Under the pieces are notes generated by a model, which had not been told where the DNA came from, did no database searches, and was given only the letters and a program-made list of their open reading frames with translations. 64,000 bases of DNA from Ichthyophis bannanicus (Eukaryota > Chordata > Amphibia > Gymnophiona > Ichthyophiidae). The first letter of the stretch is position 1, and every line of letters starts with the position of its first letter. Below, one piece after another: positions 28,331 through 37,515 of this stretch. The stretch is from assembly GCA_033557465.1 (NCBI GenBank), contig CM066032.1:52550955-52614954 (forward strand). The letters are read 5' to 3'. The translations under genes were made by a program, and so were the position numbers.

Positions 28331-29734
28331 CGACTACAAGAATGGCTATTGAGAAGGACTGAATTATCAAGTCAAACGGTTTCTGGAGAGCGTTGGAATA
28401 TTACTACATTTAAGAGTCTAATACACAAACCGAAAAGCTAAGTACCTGTTTTCACAGAGACTGTTTGCTATTTTGTTTAAGCACACTTTTTTCAAAAATA
28501 CAATGGAGAGAGGGTATAGAATTTAAAAGAAAAATACCAAAAACCTGTCATTGATGCTAAAGGCGCCGCTGGTGAATTTGAATTTTCTTTCCCAGCATAT
28601 AGGCTGCCGCTTGGTCTGAGACGGTTTCTTGGTTTTATTGGAATACTTTGCTATTGAATTTTTATAACCCTCCCTGGTATTCTGCTACAGTTTGTTTATT
28701 TGGAGTGATTTCCATTAAATTACAGCAACAAACAATAGCTTAACTGATTAGGCCTTTCCCACATGTCTGCATCAAGTCATTGTGCACTGAATCAGTTTTG
28801 AGCTGTATAACACAAAGAATGCTTAAGGATTAAGTGGGGTTCACACCCCTTGATACCATCCTATACCAGGCACTGCGGTCTGGCCAGCATCGTGGGAAGG
28901 GCTAGGGGCACTCCTCAGGAGCGCCCTCAATCTGTACCCGGAAAAGTAAAATGATCCCCAGCACAGTGCACCTCCACAGGCTCAGGCACAGAGCACTAGA
29001 GTACTTGAACTAAAATAAAATAAAACCAAACCAAAATCTAATTAACTGAAACAGAAATGAAAAAGAAACTGCAAATGGCCCCCTAGGAAGAGGCTGCTCT
29101 GTCCTGCTTTATTCTCCGGTGGCTGCCTCTCCCAGGCACCCAAAACACAGCAGGGGGTTAAACACATGTGGGCCTGAATAAGAAGAAATCACGCCTAAAT
29201 GCAGCAGGGGGAGTTTCCCACACCGCTGCAGGCTCCCAAAAATGTGGCTGTAGGCTGCTCTCTGTCTGTCTGGCAGTTGCTAGGGGTTCCTGCTGCTCCC
29301 CCCCCCCCCCCCGCCACTCTTACCTTGGAGTCTCTTTCCCGCATGGCTTTTCTATCCCTTGCGCTCAGCCTACCTTCGCGGCTTCGGCACTGAGTGGGGT
29401 GACACGGGACTGCCAGCTTTCACTCCTGTCAGGCAACTGCAGCCCTTGCAGTGGCTCCTCATCCAATAATGGGCTCGGGAACAGCCAGAAGTCTCAGACT
29501 GAGGTAGGCCCCCACAGAACTCCCACCCCCCTGAAATCCTGGGGGGACAGGGGGAAGAAGGAATATCCTCCCCTCAGCTCAGTTGTCCCCCGGGTTCTCT
29601 CTGTTCCTTCTGATTTTTTTTTCTTTTTGTACACTTTTGCCTTTAAAAACAAAGAAACCTGCACCTTAACAGGAGAAATAAAAGCAAACTCTAACTAAAC
29701 CTATCTCCTTAGTAGTCTCTTCAGTGAGTCCAGC
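28331..29734. other. Unassigned intergenic DNA with poly-C tract
   Basis: No supported gene. A run of about 17 C lies near 29,297-29,313. The open frame 29,168-29,698 (+) is low complexity and is not supported as a gene. Confidence 0.45.
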
Positions 29735-29925
29735 ACCCTTGCTCACAACCTCCTCCAGCTGCTTGGAGACTGAGCTTACTGGGGCTGGTGGGCGCTGCCA
29801 GCTGCATATGTACACTAGTGTCATCAAAAAGATAACATTCTCAGTCTCCAAGCTGCTGGAGGAGGTGCACTACCCAGAGGTGTGGGACTGGACTGGAGGG
29901 ACGATAAGGAACTTCCAGATATCTC
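29735..29925 (+). mobile_element. DIRS terminal-repeat fragment
   Basis: Reverse complement of the left end of the DIRS at 13,075-13,225 (for example 'gcatatgtacactagtgtca' and 'gtgggactggactggag'). The 'cctccagctgcttggagactgagc' piece appears a second time just upstream in the opposite sense, so it is a folded terminal fragment. No coding DNA is attached. Confidence 0.75.
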
Positions 29926-29984
29926 CAGCATAGCAAAACTCATAATTCAAACTTACATTTTAACATAATGTCCTTGTCCCTGCT

Positions 29985-30117
29985 ACATCCACTTGTTCCA
30001 TGTGTCTACCATTCTTTTCATATTAGTCTTGAATCTATCCCTTTTCTCCTTCATCCTATGCCGCCTCATTGCAGAGTTTTCTTTCAATTCAAAGAAACTC
30101 TCCTCCAGTGTACTTAT
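29985..30117 (-). mobile_element. Diverged CR1 C-terminal fragment
   Basis: Minus-strand translation resembles the C-terminal end of CR1 ORF2 (RMVDTWNK-like block), of the same diverged family as 31,735-32,495. It is cut at its inner edge by a BovB tail (GTT repeat) at 30,118. Confidence 0.5.
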
Positions 30118-31172
30118 GTTGTTGTTGTTGTTAAGTGCCTTCGAGTCAGTGTCAACTCTTGGTGACCCTCTGGATAGTTGTTCTACTGTGTTCGGTCTTC
30201 AGTCAGGTGGCTCATTGTTGACAGAGTGGCACCCATAGCTGCTGTTATTATATCGATCCATCTCATTTCTGGCCTTCCTCTTTTGCGTTGATCTTCTACC
30301 TTGCCAAGCATGATGTCTTTCTCTAATGATCTCTCTCTTTGCAAGATGTATCCAAAGTATGAAAGTCGAAGTCTTATCTGAGCTTCTAAAGAAAGCTTAG
30401 GTTTCATCTCCTCTAGTACTGACTGGTTTGTTCTTCGGGCAGTCTATGGTATACACAGTATTCGTCAACAGCACCATAATTCAAAGGCATCAATTTTCTT
30501 CCTGCCTATCTTTTTCACTGTTCAACTTTTGCATCCATATGACGTTATTGAAATACCATGGCTTGAACGAGTCAAATCTTTGTATGGAGAGAAACATCTC
30601 TTCTCTTGAGAATCTTGTCTAGGTCTTTCATAAACATTTTGCCAAGAGCAATGTGTAATCAGATTTCTTGACTGCTTGTTGTTTCTTTATTGATAGTTGA
30701 TCCCAGTAGGTTAAAGTAGTCCACTATTTTGATTTCTTCTCCATTAATGATGAACTTATTGATTTTGCCAGTTGTCATGATCTTTGTCTTCTTTACATTA
30801 AGGTGCAGGCCCATTTTAGGACTTTGTTCCTTGATCTTGAGAAGCAAATGTTTCAGATAGTCTTCACTTTCAGCCAGTAAAGTGATATCATCAGCGTAGC
30901 GAAGGTTGTTGATGAGTCTTCCACCAATCTTCACACCTCGGTTGTCTTCATACAGTCCTACTTCTCTGATGATTTGTTCTGCATATAAATAAAATAGGTA
31001 GGGGGAAAGTATGCAGCCTTGTACACCTTTGCTGATTTTAAACCATTCTGTTTCTCCTTGTTCTGTTCAAACTGTTGCTTCTTGATCAATGTAAAGGTTA
31101 TGCAAGAGAACTATCAAGTTTTCTGGTATACCCATGCTTCTTAATGTGGCCCAGAGTTTCTCATGGTTTACA
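30118..31172 (-). mobile_element. RTE/BovB-type LINE, 5' truncated, decayed
   Basis: Minus-strand RT blocks: VNHEKLW near 31,150-31,172, CILSPYLFYLYAEQ near 30,980-31,020, NNLRYADDITLLAESEDYL near 30,850-30,905 and LNVKKTKIMTTGKINKFIING near 30,745-30,810, then the C-terminal YFGYILQRERSLEKDIMLGK frame (30,183-30,407). The 3' end is 'gtgccttcgagtcagtgtca' sense region with a (GTT)n tail on the plus strand at 30,118-30,135, typical of BovB/SauriaSINE ends. Several frameshifts. Confidence 0.88.
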
Positions 31173-31734
31173 CTGATTCCGGCCCGCCAGACTTCCAGAT
31201 GTCTCCCCGGCTAGCCCAGCCAGGCTCCTGCATGGAGCTGCAGAGCAGTGGTGTCCCAGCACCATGGCTACATGCAGGAACTCCGATTGGCTGCAATTTT
31301 TAAAATTGTCATTTTCCACATTGCTCGACCCCCGATTGGCCCTTCTGATGCTGAGATCGGGCTACAAGGGGGCTCCCTGCCCATCTCACCTATTTGAGGG
31401 GTCCTGCGGGCTCATCCACCGATGACTAGGGGGACTTATTCCACCTCTGGGGTGGAATAAGTCCCCTGTCCAAATCCCCATGCCTGGACGTACAGGGCCG
31501 TCATCTGAATAGGCCCTGTATGTCTGAGGTAGGGATTATGCCTTTGGCCCGCTCTCGGCCCTCCTCCAGCCTGTCCCCTTCCGCCAATGTCTGGAGTTCC
31601 TTACACATCTCGGCTGTATGTGCGATGAACTCAGGATAGGGAATCAGCCCCTGGCATTTAGTGGGGATGTACTGTTTATTCAGTTTGGACATACATTCCT
31701 GCTAAACAGGACTCAGAATAACCACCATATTGTC
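31173..31734. other. Unassigned DNA with a perfect 16-bp hairpin
   Basis: GC-richer than its neighbours, no gene recognised. The hairpin is listed separately. Confidence 0.45.
31430..31466. repeat. Perfect 16-bp inverted repeat with 5-bp loop
   Basis: Arms 'ggggacttattccacc' (31,430-31,445) and 'ggtggaataagtcccc' (31,451-31,466). No clear flanking duplication; it could be a foldback-element remnant. Confidence 0.8.
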
Positions 31735-32495
31735 CTCATTTCTACTACTTCAACCAGGAGACTATTCCATGCATCTACCACTCTTTCCATAAAGAAATAG
31801 TTCCGCATATTACTCCTGTGTCTATCCCCTTTCACCCTCATCTTATGCCACCTAGTTGCAGAACTTACTTTTAATCGAAAGAGGCTCTTCTCTTGTGCAT
31901 TTATGCCATGGAGGTATTTAAACATCTCTATCATATCTCCTCTATCTTGCCTTTCCTCTAACATATACAAATTTAGATCTTTAAGTCTGTCCTCATATGG
32001 TTTATAACAAGGACCACCAACCATTTTAGTAACCACCCTCTGCACCTGTTTATATCCTTTTGAAGATGTGGTCTCCAGAATTGCCCACAATATTCCTAAT
32101 GAAGACTTATACAGAGGTACTCATATCCCTTTTTCTGCTGGCCATTCCTCTCCCTATGCACCCAAGCATCCTTTTGGCTTTCACCATCACCTTTTCTATC
32201 TGTTTAGCCACTTTAAGATCATCATAAACAATCACGCCCAGGTACCACTCTTCTTTTGCGGACTTCGCACTCTACACTGTACAACTCCCTTGGATTTTTG
32301 TAACCCAAATGCATGACCCTGCATTTTTTAGCATTACATTTCAGCTGCCAAATTCTTGATCATTCTTCAAGTTTAGCTAGAATCTTCCTCATGTTATCTA
32401 CTCCTTCTTGGGTATTTACTCTGATGCAGATTTTGGTATCATCTGCAAAGAGGCAAACCTTACCCAACAGCTCTTCTGCAATGTTAACAAGCTAA
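31735..32495 (-). mobile_element. Diverged CR1 LINE, ORF2 C-terminal part
   Basis: Minus-strand frame 32,090-31,713 reads VQRVVTKMVGGPCY, RLKDLNLYMLEERQDRGDMIEMFKYLHG and FFMERVVDAWNSL, the CR1 C-terminal series, and further RT sequence (aligned to the palm 3' of FADD) runs to 32,495. It belongs to the family of 8,188-12,110 rather than the TTATGTTC family. Decayed. Confidence 0.8.
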
Positions 32496-32879
32496 TAGGT
32501 GAGTGCCCTATATAGCAAGAATTCTGACATGGTGTGGGTGGGATTTGGGGTGGGAAGGGAGAGAGATTTAACAACTGAGGAGTGCAGTGACTTCAAAAGG
32601 CTTTTCTTCCCCTTTGAACCTGAAGATTAGAAGAGAAGAAAAAAAACCAACAATTATAGCAGCAGAAGAAAAGCTTAAGAACCCAAAAATTCCTCTTTTG
32701 CAATACAGCTACAAATCAATAGGCAATGCAGCAGAAAAGGTTAGCCATTAAATATGAAAAATCACCCTTTAAGAACTCTCAGGCAGAGAGTTTGTATCCG
32801 AGAGCCACAGAATTACCTTGCTTGCAATGGAGACCCTCTAGAAATGGTCTCCCTCTATTGCACATCTCTTTTATATAGT
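32496..32879. other. Unassigned intergenic DNA
   Basis: Nothing recognised. Confidence 0.4.
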
Positions 32880-32990
32880 AAATCCAACAAATAAGGAGGT
32901 GGTGATAAAAGCAGTTAGTGCAGCTAGGATTAAAAAATCTTTGGACAAATTCCTGGAGAATCAATATACTATTATTAAGATAGACCCGAG
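32880..32990 (+). mobile_element. CR1 C-terminal fragment
   Basis: Translation KEVVIKAVSAARIKKSLDKFLENQYTII is interrupted by substitutions but matches the CR1 end ([12 protein letters not shown]). CR1-like sequence may resume after the L2 at about 33,475. Confidence 0.45.
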
Positions 32991-32999
32991 GATTAAGAA

Positions 33000-33470
33000 A
33001 AACTCAATCAATGCAACCGGAACAAAAATAAACTCGTTATACCGATGGACTTAAGGAAATCCAGAAAGTTAACAAACAAAAAAGCATTCTCTCGTGCCAC
33101 CTATAGCCTTTGGAACGCTCTACCAGACAACCTCAGAGAATTAAATGACCTCCACACGTTCCGCAAAAATCTGAAAACTCACCTTTTTTCCCTCCATTTT
33201 GGCACACAAGTAGAAAACAATACTTCTGATACAACACCCCCTTCCAGAACTGCATTTAGTGCCTACCAAGACTTCTTCACCACTTAGCTATGTCAACCAA
33301 GCTTATGTATATAGTTTAATGTTTTCTTTTATAATGTATATAGTTTTGCATCATTCCATGTAACTGAGTATGTACTTCTTATTTGTACTATTCAAATTGT
33401 TGATAATTGTAAACTGTGTTTGATCTTTTGGAAAACGCAGTATAGAAATGTTTAATAAATAAATAAATAA
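33000..33470 (+). mobile_element. L2 LINE 3' end
   Basis: The frame 33,045-33,287 has KKAFSRATYSLWNALPDNLRE and FRKNLKTHLFSLHF, and the 3' UTR ends 'attgtaaactgtgtttgatc', 'cgcagtatagaaatg' and (AAATA)n near 33,455-33,470. Probably inserted in the preceding CR1 fragment. Confidence 0.8.
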
Positions 33471-33624
33471 GATAAAAATTATTAAGACAGACCTGGGGAA
33501 AGTCACTGCTATTCCTGGGTGTAAGCAGCATGGATACTGAGGTGAACACCAAGAGGCAGGACTCAGTCCCAGAGCTATGTCGGCAGTCCCAAAAGTTGGC
33601 AGAATTAATGTGAGAATCACTACT

Positions 33625-33760
33625 TGGCTGGATGTTATTTAACTACTTTTATACTGCATTATTGTACAGTCAAAGTGGTTTACAAGCTGAAAAGTGCACA
33701 CTTCAGTGTGACATAGTGGCACGCTTCCCTCACTTACAGGATCAGACATCCATGGGCTTC
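33625..33760 (-). mobile_element. L2-tailed short element fragment (tentative)
   Basis: The 'tttatactgcattattgtac' and 'aaagtggtttacaagctga' pieces match the L2-type 3' tail on the minus strand. Length and boundaries unclear. Confidence 0.4.
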
Positions 33761-33824
33761 ATCTGTATATGTCATACAAAGTGTCGTGAGATCCGCGCAT
33801 GTGTGTGTGTCAGCAAGTGTATTT

Positions 33825-35675
33825 GTTTTATTTAACAGGTTTTATATACTGCCTTCTCCTTAAGTCAAAGCGGTTTACATTAAAATGTTCAGTTCACATA
33901 AAACGTATCAAGTGGGGGTAACGGGTGCAACAGAACAAAGTGTTAAAGGGGGTTGTAGTAGAAATTTCAGCATGCAGGATAACTATGTACATTTGGAATA
34001 TCGTCATCAGGTATGGACAGGCAGTAGGTTGGTTTACCAGAATCCGACTTCAGTGGTGGTAGCCAAGCAACCTTCTTATGTTATGTTCCCATAGTGATCT
34101 ATGAACAGAAAGGTTTTTAAGTTCTTTCTGAAGGCTTTAATATTGTGTAGTGTGCAAAGTCTGTCCAGGAAGGAGTTCAATAGCGTTGGTGCATTCAGTG
34201 AGATTGCTTTGTTTATTGTTGACTGCATTGCTTTGGAAGAATCACTGGGAGTGATCAACATGCTCTTGGCATTTGTTCTTCTTGGCCAGTTTCCAGGATC
34301 CCTCTTTATGAGGTCCTGAAGTGTTTCAGCTGAACTCTCGTGTAGGATTTTGAAGATGTTAAGAGTAGCCTTGTACCTGATGCGACTCTTAATTGGGAGC
34401 CACTGCAATTGTTGTAATATGGGAGTAATGTGATAGTGTTTAACTGTGGCTGTGACGATACGTGCAGCCATATTCTGGGCCATTTGAAAAGGGTGGATTG
34501 TTTGAGTTGGAAGGCCTTGATATAGTGAGTTACAATAGTCTAAGATCGGCATTATGGTAGCCTGAATCACCGTGCGGACGTCCGTCTGGCTAAGTAGTGG
34601 TTCCAGTTAACTCACGATCCTCATTTTATGAAATGCAGATTTTGTTGTCCTATCAATGTGTGAGGATAGATTCAGGTTCTGATCCAGGGTGACTCCATGG
34701 CAGCTAATCTCCTTTTTGATGGTTATGCTTGTGTTTTGTAACATTGTGCTTGGAGGGGTGAAGAGCGTGTTGTGTGTAATTATGAGAGCTTCTGTTTTTT
34801 TGTAATGTATACTGAGATTATGGTCAGTGAGCCATGTATTCATGTCCGTGAAGCAGTTGGTTATTGTAGAGTATTCAGGTTTCTCAGTGTTAATGGAAGT
34901 GTATATCATAATGTCGTCGGCATACAACTTGTAGAGAATGTCATGCTTTTGGATGATATCACATATAGGCTGGAGGTAGAGGTTGAATAGGAGTGAAGAG
35001 ATAGCTGAACCTTGTGGAATACCCTGATGTACACTGAATGGTATACATGTTTTCTCTCCATTCTTCATATATTGTTTTCTGCCCTCAAGGGTATGAATGG
35101 AACCATTTGAGTGTTGTGTTGTGAAGCCCGATTTATCATAGACGATTCAATAGTTAAGTGTGCGAGACCATGTCGAAGGCTGCCGATATATCTAGGAATA
35201 TTAACAGGAATCCCTTCTTTATGTTGTCCATCCCTTTGATTATTGTGTTGAAGAGTGAAGTTAGCAGTGTTTCTATGCTGTAGTTGGGTTTTGTAGCCAT
35301 GTTGGTGGGGGTTTAGTGGTGCGGTGTGGGCTGATGTGATCTTGTAGCTGCAATTGTACAGCCTTCTCAGTGATTTTAGCCATAAAGAGTAAGCTTGATA
35401 TCAGTTCGTTTGCAGAAGGGTCCTCCTTGTCAAGTGCTATTTTTTTGGGGATAAGTCAAATAGAGGCCCATTTGAGGGCTGCAGGCATTTGACCATTTCT
35501 TAGAGATGTTTGTATTATTCTACGAATGAATGAGACAAGCTCTTCCTTGGATGACTTTATTCATGCCACAGGCATGGATCATTTGGTGATGTTGTTGTGT
35601 TTAGATTCATTATTGTATGGAGCACTTTGGTGGTGGGTGGAATTGCAAATTTGCCCCATATTTGTGCAGTGGTTA
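33825..35675 (-). mobile_element. L2 LINE, RT to 3' end, decayed
   Basis: Minus-strand L2 with tail at 33,825-33,880 ('tatatactgccttctcctta' is the reverse of the usual end), C-terminal frame 34,570-34,076 (PILDYCNSLYQGLP, HITPILQQLQWLPIKSRIRYK, FRKNLKTFLFIDHYG) and RT frame 35,068-34,607 (GIPQGSAISSLLFNLYLQP, LYADDIMIYTS). Upstream palm to about 35,560 is fragmentary. Confidence 0.88.
34607..35068 (-). pseudogene. L2 RT palm with intact YADD box
   Basis: A 153-residue frame spanning QGIPQGSAISSLLFN, the catalytic YADDIMIY box (about 34,905-34,930) and the KKTEALIITHN block. It is in a different frame from the C-terminal part at 34,076-34,570, so the gene is broken just after it. Closest in pattern to the L2 at 1-2,014. 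Confidence 0.85.
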
Positions 35676-35680
35676 TGGTT

Positions 35681-36018
35681 AAATTAGACTTACCTGCTAA
35701 TTGTTGTTCCTTAAGGAACTCCAGTCCAGTCACGAACATCTGGGTTTTAAGCACCTCCTCTCGCAGCTTGGAGACTGAGCACGTCACCCTTTTTGGTGAC
35801 ACCAGTATAAATAGTCCAGAGACCGCCCACATCCTTCAGTAACCTATTGACAAAGCAGACTCACCAGAGCAATAAGTAAGTAGATATGGTTAATAAACTT
35901 TATATAACTTGTCAACTCAATAAAAGCATAACTGTACATAACTAGGTACCCGGTCATTAAGCCAGGCCATTCCTTTGAAACTTCCTGCTTAGGCTTGCGT
36001 CCCCCCTCTGACAAACTC
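35681..36018 (-). mobile_element. DIRS terminal fragment, 3' end only
   Basis: Begins 'aaattagacttacctgctaa', the same outer terminal sequence as 13,061 onward, and follows the DIRS terminus ('gcagcttggagactgagc', 'acctattgacaaagca') before diverging. Cut at the right by a CR1 3' end at 36,023. No coding sequence. Confidence 0.75.
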
Positions 36019-36022
36019 CTCA

Positions 36023-36391
36023 GAACATAAGATATGCCATACTGGGTCAGACCAAAGTCCATCAAGCCCAGTATCCTGTTTCCAACAGTGGCCAATCTAG
36101 GTCATACGTACCTAGCAGTTTCCCCAAAAGACACAGGTTCCACAATGCTTGTACTGGGTCAAGCATTGATATCCTGGGTCCCTTCTTAATAATGGTTTAT
36201 GGACCTTTCTTCCAAGAACTTGTCCAAACCTTTTTTAAACCAGCTATACTAATAGCCTTTACTAAATCCTCTGGTAACAAATTCCAGAGTTTGATTACAC
36301 GTTGAGTGAAAAAATATTTTCTTTTATTAGTCTTAAATAGTTTATAAAAGAAAATATTAGTATTTAAATTTAATAGTCTTAAATAGTTTAT
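36023..36391 (-). mobile_element. CR1 LINE 3' part, left piece of a split copy
   Basis: CR1 3' UTR and ORF2 end of the TTATGTTC family up to AAATAGTTTAT at 36,381-36,391. A 47-bp internal partial repeat of 'tcttaaatagttta' lies at 36,330-36,391. The copy resumes at 40,343, where AAATAGTTTAT is repeated. Confidence 0.88.
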
Positions 36392-37515
36392 GGGTGAGGA
36401 ATGAGAGACATCATTGCAGATGTGAGATGGATCCTTGAAAAGACTAAAGAATAGCAAAAGGATATCTATTTGTGCTTTATCGACTATAGCAAGGCTTTTG
36501 ACTGTGTAAACCATGAGAAACTCTGGGCCATATTAAGAAGCATGGGTATACCAAAACACCTGATTGTACCCTTGCACAATCTGTACATTGATCAAGAAGC
36601 AACAGTTCGAACGGAACAAGGAGAAACAGAATGGTTTAAAATAAGCAAAGGTGTAAGACAAGGCTGCATACTTTCCCCCTACCTGTTTAATTTATATGCA
36701 GAACAAATGATCAGAGAAGCAGGATTGTATGAAGACAACAGAGGTGTGAAGATTGGTGGAAGACTCATCAACAACCTTCGCTATGCTGATGATACCACAT
36801 TACTGGCTGAAAGTGAAGATGATCTGAAACATTTGCTTCTCACAATCAAAGAACATAGTCTCAAAATGGGCATGCACCTTAATGTAAAGAAGACAAAGAT
36901 CATGACAATTGGCATAATCAACAGGTTCATCGTTGAAGAAGAAGTTGAAATCATGAACAACTTTAACCTACTTGGATCAACTATCAATAAAGAAGTAACA
37001 AGCAGTCAAGAAATCAGACGACGCATTGCTCTTGGCAGAATGGCTATGAAAGACCTAGATAAGATTCTCAAGAGCAGAGATATCTCTCTCCATACAAAGA
37101 TTCGACTTTTTCAAGCAATGGTATTATCAATAACATCATATGGATGTGAAAGCTGGACAGTGAAAAAGATAGACAGGAAGAAAATTGATGCCTTTGAATT
37201 ATGGTGCTGTCAGTACTAGAAGAGATCAAACCTAAGCTTTCTTTAGAAGCTCAGATGACAAGACTTTGAGTTACATGCTTTGGACACATCATGCGCAGAG
37301 AGAGTTCATTAGAGAAAGACATCATGCTTGGCAAGATAGAAGGTCAACGCAAAAGAGGAAGGACAGCAATGAGATGGATAGATACAATAACAGCAGCTAT
37401 GGGTACCAGTCTGCCAATGATGAGCCGCCTGACTCAAGACTGAACACAATTTAGGATAGCTATCCAGAGGGTCGCCATGAGTCGACTTAGACTCAACGGC
37501 ACTTAACAACAACAA
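36392..37515 (+). mobile_element. RTE/BovB-type LINE, 5' truncated
   Basis: Inserted in a CR1, flanked by the 11-bp repeat AAATAGTTTAT (36,381-36,391 and 40,343-40,353). The RT frame 36,470-37,219 is open from FIDYSKAFDCVNH. The 3' end 'cgccatgagtcgacttagac' plus (AAC)n at about 37,502-37,515 is the BovB-type terminus. The DNA transposon that follows sits in this (AAC)n tail. Confidence 0.88.
36401..37219 (+). pseudogene. BovB-type RT, C-terminal half
   Basis: Reads MRDIIADVRWILEKTK from about 36,401, then a single stop or frame problem near 36,450, and from 36,470 an uninterrupted 249-residue frame: FIDYSKAFDCVNHEKLW, GVRQGCILSPYLFNLYAEQ, NNLRYADDTTLLAESEDD (catalytic YADD near 36,783-36,794), HLNVKKTKIMTIG, NLLGSTINKE and SYGCESWTVKK. 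It stops at 37,217. The endonuclease is absent. Very close to the copy at 30,118-31,172. Confidence 0.88.

Noticed and set aside
29168..29698. Protein of 176 residues
   Set aside because: Composition is low-complexity and it spans a poly-C tract; no domain or second copy supports it.
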